Shown piece after piece: positions 26,871 to 37,116 of a DNA stretch of 64,000 bases. Both the position numbers and the translations under genes were made by a program. Positions within the stretch are counted from its first letter, which is position 1. Each line of letters starts with the position of its first letter. Below the pieces are notes generated by a model, which saw only the letters and a program-made list of their open reading frames with translations, did not search any database and was not told the origin of the DNA. Source of the stretch: an uncultured Rhodospira sp. (lineage in GTDB: Bacteria; Pseudomonadota; Alphaproteobacteria; Rhodospirillales; Rhodospirillaceae); NCBI RefSeq assembly GCF_937138205.1, contig NZ_CAKZOT010000059.1, positions 37,520-101,519 of the forward strand, read 5' to 3'.

Positions 26871-28175
26871 ATGCTCTTGCTGACCCTGTACCGGGGATTG
26901 ACCGATCTGTCCGCGCCGCTGGTCCACCTGCTGCTGCTGCGTCGGCGCGCGCGCGGCAAGGAGGATGCGCACCGCCTGGGCGAGCGCCTTGGCCGGCCCG
27001 GACGCCAACGGCCGGCCGGGCCGCTGGTGTGGGTCCATGGCGCCAGTGTCGGCGAGGCTGTCTCCCTGTTGCCGCTGATCGACCGTATCCTGGTCGAACG
27101 GCCCGGCATCTCTGTGCTGTGTACCACGGGGACCGTCACGTCGGCGGCACTGATGGCCGAGCGGTTGCCGGCGCGGGCGGTGCACCAGTACGTGCCCGTC
27201 GACCGCGTGGCCTGTGTGCGCAGGTTCCTCGATCACTGGCGGCCCGACCTGTTGCTGTTGGCCGAAAGTGAGTTCTGGCCCAACCTTTTGCTGGAGACGG
27301 CCCGGTGCGGCGTGCCCATGGTGCTGTTGAACGGGCGGGTGTCCGACGCATCGTTCGCGGCGTGGCGGCGCTATGCCCGGCGACCCATGCGGCACCTGCT
27401 GGGCCTGTTCCGCCTGGCCCTGGCGCAGAGCGAGACCGATGCGGCGCGCCTGCGAGACCTGGGGGCCGAGCCCGTGGCCTGCGTCGGCAACCTGAAGTTC
27501 GCCGTCCCGGAGGCTCCGGCTGACCCGGCGGCGCTGGACCGGTTGCGGGCGGCCGTGGGCGAACGCCCCTGCTGGCTGGCGCTGTCCACCCACGCTGGCG
27601 AGGAATCTCTTGTCGCCCGGGTGCATCGCACAGTGGCGGCACGGGTCCCGGGTCTGCTGACTCTGGTGATGCCGCGCCACGCGGCGCGCGGCGCCGCCGT
27701 GCGGGCCGACCTGGAGGCCGCGGGCGTGACGGTGGCGCAACGCTCGGCCGGGGCCGAGCCGGGTCCGGACACGGACGTCTACCTCGCCGACACCATGGGC
27801 GAGGTGGGACTGGTCGCGCGGCTGGCGCCGGTGGTGCTGATGGGCAAGAGCCTGCTGGGCGAGGGCGGCGGGCAGAACCCGCTGGAGCCGGCGCGGCTGG
27901 GGGCGGCGGTGCTGTTCGGTCCGCGCATGGAGAACTTTCGTGACATCAGCGCGCGCATGGTGGCCGCCGGCGCCGCGCGGCCGGTCGCCGACGAAGCGGA
28001 CCTGGCCGAGGCCCTGACGGATCTGCTGCGGGACGCGGCGGTGCGGGCGGCATTGGGGGCGCGCGGCCAGGCCTTCGCGGTAGGGGAGGCGCATGTCCTG
28101 GACCGGGTGATGGAGGCCCTGGCGCCCGTGCTGGATCCGCTGATGGCCGGAGGGGGCGACGATGCGCGCGCCTGA
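26871..28175 (+). CDS. waaA: 3-deoxy-D-manno-octulosonic acid (Kdo) transferase
   Basis: 434 residues. It begins with a membrane-associated helix (MLLLTLYRGLTDLSAPLVHLLLL), then shows the WaaA signature blocks PLVWVHGASVGEAVSLLPLI, TTGTVTSAALMAERL, AESEFWPNLL, LLNGRVSDASF, STHAGEESLV, MPRHAARG and the late GEGGGQNPLEPARLG and FGPRMENF. It adds Kdo to lipid IVA at the inner membrane. Its end overlaps lpxK by 14 bp, so the two are co-translated. Confidence 0.94.
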   Translation: MLLLTLYRGLTDLSAPLVHLLLLRRRARGKEDAHRLGERLGRPGRQRPAGPLVWVHGASVGEAVSLLPLIDRILVERPGISVLCTTGTVTSAALMAERLPARAVHQYVPVDRVACVRRFLDHWRPDLLLLAESEFWPNLLLETARCGVPMVLLNGRVSDASFAAWRRYARRPMRHLLGLFRLALAQSETDAARLRDLGAEPVACVGNLKFAVPEAPADPAALDRLRAAVGERPCWLALSTHAGEESLVARVHRTVAARVPGLLTLVMPRHAARGAAVRADLEAAGVTVAQRSAGAEPGPDTDVYLADTMGEVGLVARLAPVVLMGKSLLGEGGGQNPLEPARLGAAVLFGPRMENFRDISARMVAAGAARPVADEADLAEALTDLLRDAAVRAALGARGQAFAVGEAHVLDRVMEALAPVLDPLMAGGGDDARA

Positions 28176-29169
28176 GTTCTGGACGAAGGACGGGCCGGCG
28201 GCCCGGTTCCTGGAGCCTGTCGGTCTGCTTTATGGCTGGGCCACGGCGCGGCGGTTGCGGCGGGGGACGCCCGTGCGGCTGCCCGTGCCGGTGATCTGCG
28301 TCGGCAATCTGGTGGCCGGCGGGGCCGGCAAGACGCCGCTGGTGGCCGACCTGACGCGTCGCCTGCGGCGGGACCACGGTGTCGACGCGATGGTGCTGTC
28401 GCGCGGGCATGGCGGGACCGCGCGAGGGCCGCTGCGGGTCGATCCGGCCACGCACGACGCCGCCACGGTGGGCGACGAGCCGTTGATGCTGGCGCGCGAG
28501 GGCCTGCCGGTGTGGATCGCCCGCGACCGGGCGGCGGGCGGGCAAGCCGCCGTGGCGGGCGGGGCGGGCGTGTTGGTGATGGACGACGGCTTCCAGAACC
28601 CGGCGCTGGCCAAGGACCTGTCGCTGGTCGTCGTTGATGGCGGGCGCGGCTTCGGCAACGGTCGGCTGATCCCCGCCGGCCCCCTGCGCGAGCCGGTGCC
28701 GGTCGGCCTGGGACGGGCCGATGCGGTGGTCATCATGGGGCGCGATACCGCGCGCGTGGCCCGTGTTGTGCCGCCCCACGTGCCCACCCTTGGGGCGCGG
28801 ATCGTCCCCGGGCCGCGCGTCGAGGCGCTGGCGGGACAGCGCGTGGTGGCCTTCGCCGGCATCGGTGACCCCGGCAAGTTCTTCGCCATGCTGCGCAACG
28901 CCGGCTGCGACGTGGTGGCGATCCATCCCTTCGCCGATCACCACCCCTACCAGCCCACCGACATCCAGCCGATCCTGGACGAGGCCTTTGGCCTGGGCGC
29001 CGTGCCGCTGACCACGGCCAAGGACGCCGTGCGCCTGCCCGACGACCAGCGCCAGCAGGTGGACGTGGCGGATGTCACCGTCACTTGGGACGACCCGTCG
29101 GCCCTGGAAACCCTGCTCGGGCGGGTGCTGGCGCGGTTTTCATCGCCTCGGCCGCAGGCCGGCGCTTGA
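28162..29169 (+). CDS. lpxK: Tetraacyldisaccharide 4'-kinase
   Basis: 335 residues with the family landmarks: EPVGLLYGWATARRL, VICVGNLVAGGAGKTP (P-loop GGAGKTP at 53-59), LSRGHGG, VGDEPLMLAR, VLVMDDGFQNPALAKDLSLVVVD and FADHHPY. It phosphorylates the 4' position of the lipid A disaccharide at the inner membrane, the step just before WaaA acts. Its stop codon lies inside the -35 region of the groESL promoter. Confidence 0.94.
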   Translation: MRAPEFWTKDGPAARFLEPVGLLYGWATARRLRRGTPVRLPVPVICVGNLVAGGAGKTPLVADLTRRLRRDHGVDAMVLSRGHGGTARGPLRVDPATHDAATVGDEPLMLAREGLPVWIARDRAAGGQAAVAGGAGVLVMDDGFQNPALAKDLSLVVVDGGRGFGNGRLIPAGPLREPVPVGLGRADAVVIMGRDTARVARVVPPHVPTLGARIVPGPRVEALAGQRVVAFAGIGDPGKFFAMLRNAGCDVVAIHPFADHHPYQPTDIQPILDEAFGLGAVPLTTAKDAVRLPDDQRQQVDVADVTVTWDDPSALETLLGRVLARFSSPRPQAGA

Positions 29170-29193
29170 CAGCCCCGCGCCCCCGTCCTATCT
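29165..29193 (+). promoter_or_regulatory. RpoH-type heat-shock promoter of groESL
   Basis: CTTG (29165-29168), 18 bp, CCTATCT (29187-29193), close to the alphaproteobacterial sigma-32 consensus CTTG-N17/18-CYTATNT. The same bases also read TTGACA for sigma-70. The -35 overlaps the lpxK stop codon and the CIRCE operator starts three bases after the -10. Confidence 0.75.
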
Positions 29194-29195
29194 CG

Positions 29196-29222
29196 TTGGC
29201 ACTCGCCGGGTCAGAGTGCTAA
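29196..29222. promoter_or_regulatory. CIRCE operator (HrcA binding site)
   Basis: TTGGCACTC-N9-GAGTGCTAA, differing from the canonical TTAGCACTC-N9-GAGTGCTAA at one base. It lies immediately downstream of the promoter -10 and 123 bp before groES, so groESL is expected to be repressed by HrcA and induced by heat. Confidence 0.9.
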
Positions 29223-29344
29223 CAACCTCTCGAAACCGGCCGAAATCAACAGGTTGGCCGCCTTCCCAGGGCGGCCTTCAGTGAATTCGCAAGCATCGTC
29301 TCAAAACTTTCGACCGAAACGACGTCGATCGACGGAGGAAAAGA

Positions 29345-29632
29345 ATGAAACTGCGTCCGCTGCACGACCGCGTGCTGGTGAAGCGTGTGGAGTCCGAGGA
29401 GAAGACCGCCGGCGGGATCATCATCCCCGACACGGCAAAGGAAAAGCCCATGCAGGGCGAGATTCTGGCCGTCGGCGCGGGTGCGCGCGGCGAGGACGGC
29501 AAGGTCACCCCGCTGGACGTCAAGGTGGGTGACCGCGTCCTGTTCGGCAAGTGGTCCGGCACCGAGGTGAAGATCGACGGCGAAGAGCTGCTGATCATGA
29601 AGGAAGCCGACATCATGGGCGTCGTGGAATAA
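29345..29632 (+). CDS. groS: Co-chaperonin GroES
   Basis: 95 residues, the full family length: [34 protein letters not shown] with the mobile loop ([10 protein letters not shown]), [27 protein letters not shown] and [17 protein letters not shown]. The ribosome site is GGAGG, seven bases before the ATG. It caps the GroEL ring. It is followed after 61 bp by groEL, with a promoter and CIRCE upstream. Confidence 0.97.
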   Translation: MKLRPLHDRVLVKRVESEEKTAGGIIIPDTAKEKPMQGEILAVGAGARGEDGKVTPLDVKVGDRVLFGKWSGTEVKIDGEELLIMKEADIMGVVE

Positions 29633-29687
29633 GCCGGCGCCCACTCCCTCGACCGACCTTCCCCGACATTCCGGATCAAGAGGATAG

Positions 29688-31349
<1,662 letters not shown>

Positions 31350-31387
31350 GTCCGCCGTTCCCGCCAAAAGTGATCCGACGGAAAAGG

Positions 31388-31420
31388 GGCCGCGTTCCGA
31401 AAGGGGCGCGGCCTTTTTCT
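31388..31420 (+). terminator. Rho-independent terminator of groESL
   Basis: A GGCCGCG / CGCGGCC stem with a 12-base loop is followed at once by a run of five T (31414-31418). It lies 38 bp after the groEL stop. Confidence 0.85.
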
Positions 31421-31454
31421 ATTGTAGTGTCCAGTGTTTGAGAATTGCCGGCAC

Positions 31455-31946
31455 CTATTTTCGCGTGAGGTGGAATAGATTTGCTTGGCCTATAGGGACG
31501 CCGAAAGTCACCTTCGATTTGCTATAATGTTCATTGTACACCCGAAATCCTTTAGAGTTCAGCATTAGGGTTAGCTTCTGTTTCTCTTCATCTGTGAGGT
31601 TCTTGACAGATATGTCCTGTGCGTAGCCGCCAACGTGTGCGAACCCATTTGGCTTGCCGGCCTGCTTGGCAATTTCAGAGTTCCACCATTCAACTTGCTC
31701 TTTTGTTAGCTCGCCTCTTTTTGGGAGAGTCTTCAACTTGTATTTGCTCTTGAACCGCCCTTTTATATTAGGGTAGTTTTTTTCATATTTAGGATCCAAA
31801 ATAATTTGTAATTGTTCTTCGATCGTCCTGTTTCCGCTTGTTAAATACGCTTTTCCTTTTGTGATTGGGTACTTTTTTTCAAACTCATCTAGCGCGGCGG
31901 CCACGTCATTTTCCAGTTTCGTGGGGGTACTTTTTCTACTTCCCAT
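31455..31946 (-). CDS. AT-rich gene for a peptidase M15-like (D,D-carboxypeptidase-type) protein
   Basis: 163 residues from the ATG at 31946, which has a GAGGGAAG ribosome site; a longer frame upstream enters GC-rich sequence and is unlikely. Base composition and codon use (many AAA, TTT, ATA) differ sharply from all neighbours, pointing to recent transfer. Near the C-terminus H-V-G-G-Y-A-Q-D (His104-Asp111) fits the HxxGxAxD zinc motif of M15/VanY-type peptidases. LTSGNRTIEEQ resembles the family SGYRS..Q block, and a late His159 (LFHL) could be the third zinc ligand. There is no signal peptide. A cell-wall amidase or phage-type lysin role is an inference from these motifs. Confidence 0.55.
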   Translation of the reverse strand: MGSRKSTPTKLENDVAAALDEFEKKYPITKGKAYLTSGNRTIEEQLQIILDPKYEKNYPNIKGRFKSKYKLKTLPKRGELTKEQVEWWNSEIAKQAGKPNGFAHVGGYAQDISVKNLTDEEKQKLTLMLNSKGFRVYNEHYSKSKVTFGVPIGQANLFHLTRK

Positions 31947-32277
31947 GACAATTCTTCCCTCAAAAAAGAACGATGGACGTGCACGTTTGTTCGAGCGAGC
32001 GCTTCGGCGACGGAACGAGCGTCCCTGAATGTTTGAGTGCCCTGCCGAACTCAGCCTTTCCAATATGCTTCAGACGACCACATCCTCTGCGATCCCACAA
32101 GCGTGAACTGTGTTCTTTCCAACGGGCGGGCCAATTGCGACCTGCGGAGTCTGTTGTGATGGCAAGCGCAGTCGGTTTGCTGACCCTTACGCCTGGGCGA
32201 GACGCATGTTATATCCCGCGCAAGGCAGACGGTGCGGCGTTCTTGGCGCCGCCCACTCACCATCCGAGCGAAAGGCC
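31947..32277. other. 331-bp intergenic region without a credible gene
   Basis: Divergent region between the AT-rich M15-like gene and the DUF2062 gene. Composition returns from AT-rich to GC-rich across it. TTATAT at about 32211 could be a -10 for the DUF2062 gene, but no convincing -35 stands 16-18 bp upstream. Short open frames here show no family features. Confidence 0.5.
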
Positions 32278-32976
32278 ATGCGCGAGCCGCCGGCAACGGA
32301 AACCGGATCGACACCTCCGGACGCAGGCGTCCGTGGCGACGCCCCGTCCAATGGGCGGCGGCCGCACGGCTGGTGGCGCCAGACGTTGCGCCTGATCCGC
32401 TTTCGTCTTGTCATCCCCCTGATGCGCAGCCACCATCCGCCGGAGCATTCGGCGCGAGGGGTCATGGTCGGCCTGATGTGGGCCATGACGCCGCTGGTGG
32501 GCATCCAGATGATGTTGGTGCTGGCCACCTGGTTCGTCGCCAGCCGGCTGTTTTCGTGGCACTTCAGCCTGGTCCTCGGGCTGGCCTGGACCTGGATCAC
32601 CAACGCGTTCACCATCCTGCCGTTCTACTACGCCTATTACGTGACCGGACAGCTCATGCTGGGCCACTGGGACGACGTGACCGGCTTCGAGTCCTTCGTC
32701 GCCTTGTGGGAGGGCACGTTCGCCGCGAACCTGGGCTTCTGGTCCGCGCTGTATGCCTATGTCGCGGATATTGTCGCCGGCTGGGGCCTGCCGCTGGTGG
32801 TCGGCTCGGTGCCCTGGGTCGTCCTCAGCGGTGTGCTCGGATACTGGCTGAGTCTGCGGGTATCGCGCCGGCACGCGGCGGCGCGGGCTGAACGGCGCGC
32901 CCATGCCGACCGCCGCCAGGCCTCGCGCGCCGCCGCCTGGACGGCCGCCGACGGGCGCGATGGTGCATCGGATTGA
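32278..32976 (+). CDS. DUF2062 domain membrane protein
   Basis: 232 residues from ATG 32278. After a ~45-residue disordered start, the DUF2062 signature follows (HHPPEHSARGVMVGLMWAMTPLVGIQM), with membrane segments around MLVLATWFVASRL, SLVLGLAWTWITNAFTILPFYYAYY and PLVVGSVPWVVLSGVLGYWLSL. The C-terminal tail is rich in Arg and Ala and probably cytoplasmic. Function of the family is unknown; it sometimes accompanies glycosyltransferases. No operon partner is certain; the next gene is 78 bp downstream. Confidence 0.85.
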   Translation: MREPPATETGSTPPDAGVRGDAPSNGRRPHGWWRQTLRLIRFRLVIPLMRSHHPPEHSARGVMVGLMWAMTPLVGIQMMLVLATWFVASRLFSWHFSLVLGLAWTWITNAFTILPFYYAYYVTGQLMLGHWDDVTGFESFVALWEGTFAANLGFWSALYAYVADIVAGWGLPLVVGSVPWVVLSGVLGYWLSLRVSRRHAAARAERRAHADRRQASRAAAWTAADGRDGASD

Positions 32977-33054
32977 CGGGCGGCCCCGAGGGCGCCAAGA
33001 TCGGCGCCATTCGGTGACTCCCTTGTTTCATTCGGGATTTGACGGAAGCCTTTC

Positions 33055-33780
33055 ATGCCCCTTGGTCGTCCGCGCCGCCGTCGGCGCTCGGGACACGCGG
33101 TCCTCATTCTGTTCCTGCTGCTTCTGGGCACCGGTGCCGTCGGCGCCGGGCTGTACTACGGATACCTGCTGCTCAGCCGGGACCTGCGGGACCGCGTCGG
33201 TCTGCTCGAGGCCCGCTTGGAAGACATGCGGGACTCGCTGGACGCCTCGGAACGGGCGCGGGGAAGCCTGTCGGTGGAGTTGGAGGAGGCGCGCGCCCGC
33301 CTGCGGTATGTTCAGACCCGGTACGAGCGCGATGTGCCGCACGGAGAGGCGCGCCGCCTGCACGACCTGGTGGTCCGGATGTTGGGCGAGGGGATTGCCG
33401 CGGATCGGCTGGCGTTCCTGATCCGGGCGGCGCAGACGCCGGCCGATTGCGAGTCCCCTCCGGAAACCCGGCAGTTCTTCGTCCGTGTGCCCGGGCACGC
33501 GGCGTCGGCCACCTCGGTCAGCTTCGCCGACCGGCGCATCACGGTCTCGGCGGAGGGGGCGGTGGCGACCGACGAGCAGGATCGGCCGGAGGCGTGGTTC
33601 GATCCGGCCAAGCCGGTTCAGGTGGAGTTCAGCCGCCTGGGAGGCGAGACGGAGGAGGTCGAGGGCGTGCTGCCGCTCCATCACGCCATGGTTCTGGACG
33701 GCTCCGAGTACCGGTTCACGGTCCGGGCCGGGCGCACCGGGTTCGCCGAGGCGACCGCGACACGGTGCGCGTTTCCCTGA
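33055..33780 (+). CDS. Membrane-anchored coiled-coil protein, unknown function
   Basis: 241 residues: an Arg-rich cytoplasmic start, one transmembrane helix (AVLILFLLLLGTGAVGAGLYYGYLLL, ~14-38), a coiled coil (~45-95) and a beta-rich C-terminal domain of ~130 residues (PPETRQFFVRVPGH; SVSFADRRITVSAEG). The layout suggests an inner-membrane protein with a periplasmic domain. I do not recognise the family. It follows the DUF2062 gene on the same strand. Confidence 0.65.
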   Translation: MPLGRPRRRRRSGHAVLILFLLLLGTGAVGAGLYYGYLLLSRDLRDRVGLLEARLEDMRDSLDASERARGSLSVELEEARARLRYVQTRYERDVPHGEARRLHDLVVRMLGEGIAADRLAFLIRAAQTPADCESPPETRQFFVRVPGHAASATSVSFADRRITVSAEGAVATDEQDRPEAWFDPAKPVQVEFSRLGGETEEVEGVLPLHHAMVLDGSEYRFTVRAGRTGFAEATATRCAFP

Positions 33781-33810
33781 TGCGCGGGACCGTGGCTTAC
33801 GCCAGCCGAT

Positions 33811-33931
33811 CGAAGTCATGACTCCTCCTCATTCGCCGGGCGCGGTGCCGGCGCGGGAGATCCCTCGGCTCGCTTCGCTCGCTCGGGATGACGATTTTCT
33901 TTAAAAAACAAACACATACGTCATCCCGAAG
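33811..33931. repeat. 121-bp dispersed repeat, copy 1
   Basis: Matches 63827-63947 over 121 bp with five mismatches by my count. It contains an inverted pair, CGGGATGACG (33884-33893) and CGTCATCCCG (33919-33928), around an A/T-rich TTTCTTTAAAAAAC centre. In this copy a further arm, GGGAGATCCCTCG (33855-33867), pairs with CGAGGGATCTCCC at 33946-33958. It lies at the 3' end of a gene, as does copy 2. Confidence 0.9.
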
Positions 33932-34016
33932 CGTCCGTTAGGACGCGAGGGATCTCCCAAGGTCGTGTGCTGACGGTCCGGAAAACGTATCACGATTTCC
34001 GTCGCTTGGTATTATA

Positions 34017-34109
34017 CCAGCCTCCGAAAAGGCTGACCTTTTCGGAGGCTGGCCGGCGCGACTGCGCCGGCGCCGCGAAGCGGCGGAGCCGCGCGCCCCG
34101 AAGGGGCGC
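34017..34109. repeat. Array of four consecutive perfect stem-loops in a convergent intergenic region
   Basis: Four hairpins follow each other almost without gaps: a 16-bp stem with a CTGA loop (34017-34052), CCGGCGC-GACT-GCGCCGG (34053-34070), GCCGC-GAA-GCGGC (34072-34084) and GCGCCCC-GAA-GGGGCGC (34093-34109). The region separates two converging genes (ends at 33780 and 34194). A T run is absent, so it is not a classical terminator, but it could stop transcripts from both sides or protect RNA ends. Confidence 0.7.
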
Positions 34110-34193
34110 TGCGGCGACAAAGTCAAAGACTCCGCATCGTCGGCGCCCCGAAGTGACCCTGGCCGGACGAGTCATACCTATCGTCGCCCGGTA

Positions 34194-36851
34194 TTACGCC
34201 GGGGCTTGATCCGCGTCGGCCAGCGGCAGGCGCACGGTGACGGTGGTTTGCCCGGCCACGCTGGTATCGAGCGCGACGCTTCCGGCTTGCGCCTGTGCCA
34301 TCATGCGCGCCGAATAGGTGCCCAGGCCGGTGCCGCCGGGCTTGCCGCTGGTCGAGTACTTCTCAAAGAACCGGTCGCGGATCGCGTCCGGCACTGTGCC
34401 GGGGTTGGTGATGTGCACGACCGCCGCGCCATCCTGGGCGGTCATGCCGACCTCGACAGCCAGCCGTTTGGCCGGCAGGGCTTCCAGGGCATTGCGGACC
34501 AAGTTTGAAAGGAGGGTCCGGCACAGCCACGGATCGCCGACGGCGGTCAGGGGTGCGGCGGCGGTCACCCTGATGTGCGCGGACCGTTCGGCGGCGAGGT
34601 ACGCCAGTTCCTCGCGCACCTCGTCCATGACTTGGCGCAGGTCCACCGGGGCCGGCACAAGGTCGAAGGTGCCGGCTTCCATGCGGTACAGGGCCATGGA
34701 GGCATCGAGCAGCGTAAGCTGGCGCTGGGCGGACCGCTCCATCATGTCCAGGACGTGCCGGTTGTCGTCGCTGAGCGTGTCGGACAGGCGCAGGATGTTG
34801 ATCCCGGAAATGGTGGCCGCGATGGGGCTGCGCATATCGTGACGGATGATGCGTTCGACGTCCTCGCGGAACTCCTGCTCGCGCTTGTGGTGGGTGATGT
34901 CCTGGATCGTGCCGTTTACGACGTGCCCGGCCGGGCCGCGCGTCGGGTTCGGCTGGCCCATGCCGTGGACCCACTTGACCCGGCCGTCCGGCAGGTCCAG
35001 GCGTAGCGTGACGTCGTAGGGCCGGCCCTCGTGAACGGCGCCATGAATGGCGGCCCGGAAGGCGGCCAGATGTTCCCCCGTATAGATGTGATCGTACTCG
35101 GCCAGCGAAGGTGGGCCGAGCGCCGGGTCGCGCTCGTAGATGCGGAATACCTCGTCCGACCAGACGGGCACGCCGACGGCGGGGTCGAGGGTCCAACTGC
35201 CGATGCTGGCGATGCGTTGCGCGAGGGTGAGTTGTGTCAGGCTGTTGGCCAGCGCCTGTTCGCGACGCTTCTCCTCGGTGATGTCCTGCACCAGCCCCAG
35301 GAACCGCGTGGGCCTTCCGTGCTGGTCGTGAACCAAATCGCCGTAGGCGCGCAGGTGCAGGGTTTGCCGCGTTGTGTAGTGGATCACGCGGTGTTCCATT
35401 TGATGGCTATCGCCCCGGAGCGCGGCACGGAATTCCTCCGCCACGCGGTTCCGGTCGTCGGGATGGATCCAGACCATCAATTCTTCGGTGGTGGTCGCGC
35501 TGACCTCAGCCCCGGACAACTCCCGCCATGTCTCGGACAGGGTCCACCGCTCGGTTTCCATGTCGTATTCGAACGACCCCATGCGGCCGAGGCGTTGCCC
35601 GGCCACCATCAGGTCGGTGGTTTCGCGCAGCTTGCGCTCGTCCCGTTCGCGGTCGGTGACGTCGAGGGCCACGCCCCGAACCTTCACGACGTGTCCGTCG
35701 TCATTCAGGATCGGCGTCCCGTGGACCTTGCCGGTTCGAACCTCACCCGTGCCCTGGTGGATGATCCGGTGGGTGATGTCATAGGGCTCGCCGTTCAGCA
35801 CGCGCTCGAAGGCGGCCTCGACCCGCGCCATGTCGTCCGGATGCGCGATCGGCAACAGGTCGGCGGTGGTGCGTGGCGGTGTCTCGACGCCGTGCAGCCG
35901 GCACCAGTTGTCCGAGACCGTCCAGGTATCGGCGGCGACGTCCCATTCCCAGGAGCCGATGCCGGCCAGTTCCTCGGCGTTCAGCAGCAGGTCGGCGGTC
36001 TCGCGCAGGCGGGTTTCGGCGCGCACCCGGTCGCTGGTGTCCTCGGCGACGATCAGCACGATGTCCGGCGGCACGGGCGCGAATTTCAGGTTCAGGTGCT
36101 TTTCGTCGCCCGTGGAGCGGAACCGATAGGCGCGCTCGGCGTGCTCGACGGTGCTGTTAAGGTGGCAACGCCAGACCAGATCCCGCATCCATGGCATGTC
36201 ACCGTAGAACTCCGAGAGGCGACTGCCGATGAGGGCCGAAATCTGATCGTGCGTCAGGGTGTGAGAGGCCGCGTTGACCGCGCTGAGAACAAAATCCTCG
36301 CCCTGACGTTGCCACACCGCGAGGCTCAGCGGCATCGCGTCGAACAGTGCGCGAAACCGCGCCTCGCTGGCCTGCAGTGCCTGTTCCGCCTGTTTCTGCT
36401 CGGTGATGTCCTGGACGGCGCCGACCACGCGAACCGGCTGTCCGGAGTCGTCGCGGACGAGGATGGCGTAGGCGCGCACATACAGCGTCTCGCCGGTCTT
36501 GGCATGGATCAGCCGGTGCTCGTATTCCGGCGTGGCGCCCGTGAAGAACCCGTCAAACGCCGCCTGGGTGATCGGAAGGTCCTCGGGTGGGATGAGGGCG
36601 CGCACCTCCTCCCGCGACAGAACCGTGCGGTCCAGGCCGATATGCTGCGCCCAGTTCTCCGAAACGGTCCAGGTCCCGTCCGCGATGTCGAAGACGATCG
36701 ACCCCATGCGGGCCAGCCGCTGCCCCGTGGCCAGAAGCTCGGCCTGTTCGCGTAGCGCCTCATCGGCGCGGCCTGGGATGAAGTCCCGGTGCGATTCCCG
36801 GTGTTGTGGATGCGTGTTTCGGTCCGACGCCGCCCGGTCTTCCGTGTCCAT
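34194..36851 (-). CDS. Multi-PAS sensor histidine kinase
   Basis: 885 residues from the ATG at 36851 (AGGAG upstream); the frame extends 32 codons further, but that part lies in AT-rich non-coding sequence. About five PAS/PAC repeats fill residues ~30-660; four share the same motif set (MGSIVFDIADGTWTVSENW, IGSWEWDVAADTWTVSDNW, MGSFEYDMETERWTLSETW, IGSWTLDPAVGVPVWSDEV), suggesting tandem duplication. The kinase core follows: H-box RIIRHDMRSPIAATISG, N-box LVRNALEALP, and a G-box GGTGLGTYSARMMAQAQAG. No membrane helix is seen, so it is probably a cytosolic redox or ligand sensor. The LuxR-type regulator at 37956 on the same strand is a possible partner. Confidence 0.88.
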   Translation of the reverse strand: MDTEDRAASDRNTHPQHRESHRDFIPGRADEALREQAELLATGQRLARMGSIVFDIADGTWTVSENWAQHIGLDRTVLSREEVRALIPPEDLPITQAAFDGFFTGATPEYEHRLIHAKTGETLYVRAYAILVRDDSGQPVRVVGAVQDITEQKQAEQALQASEARFRALFDAMPLSLAVWQRQGEDFVLSAVNAASHTLTHDQISALIGSRLSEFYGDMPWMRDLVWRCHLNSTVEHAERAYRFRSTGDEKHLNLKFAPVPPDIVLIVAEDTSDRVRAETRLRETADLLLNAEELAGIGSWEWDVAADTWTVSDNWCRLHGVETPPRTTADLLPIAHPDDMARVEAAFERVLNGEPYDITHRIIHQGTGEVRTGKVHGTPILNDDGHVVKVRGVALDVTDRERDERKLRETTDLMVAGQRLGRMGSFEYDMETERWTLSETWRELSGAEVSATTTEELMVWIHPDDRNRVAEEFRAALRGDSHQMEHRVIHYTTRQTLHLRAYGDLVHDQHGRPTRFLGLVQDITEEKRREQALANSLTQLTLAQRIASIGSWTLDPAVGVPVWSDEVFRIYERDPALGPPSLAEYDHIYTGEHLAAFRAAIHGAVHEGRPYDVTLRLDLPDGRVKWVHGMGQPNPTRGPAGHVVNGTIQDITHHKREQEFREDVERIIRHDMRSPIAATISGINILRLSDTLSDDNRHVLDMMERSAQRQLTLLDASMALYRMEAGTFDLVPAPVDLRQVMDEVREELAYLAAERSAHIRVTAAAPLTAVGDPWLCRTLLSNLVRNALEALPAKRLAVEVGMTAQDGAAVVHITNPGTVPDAIRDRFFEKYSTSGKPGGTGLGTYSARMMAQAQAGSVALDTSVAGQTTVTVRLPLADADQAPA

Positions 36852-37116
36852 GTTGCCGGTTCTCCTGGACCACGTTGGCGTCGGGCCAAATCCTACCCCT
36901 GAAAGCACATTGTATGCGTTCCAATTTACAGGCGCGCGTGCCGTCATCGCAATAACAATTTATTGGCCCGCAGCCACGCAAATACAGCTTTTGCGCGGAA
37001 TTCCAATATTTCTCGGCGGGACACGCAAGCTATTGCAACTATTTGACCATACACGTCTCCAAGCGTCAATTGTCGCGCCAAGACACAGGTTCGACCTTCG
37101 AAGAAGTTGAGTCGGA

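Noticed and set aside
24636..28094. Long minus-strand frame opposite the LPS genes (1152 codons)
   Set aside because: Shadow of the LpxH-like, glycosyltransferase and waaA genes; it crosses three genes and has low-complexity composition.
31947..32063. N-terminal extension of the AT-rich M15-like protein to 202 residues
   Set aside because: The added part is in sequence of different composition, and the inner ATG at 31946 has a good ribosome site.
34017..34052. 16-bp perfect hairpin as a Rho-independent terminator
   Set aside because: No T run follows on either strand, and further hairpins follow directly; listed as a repeat array instead.
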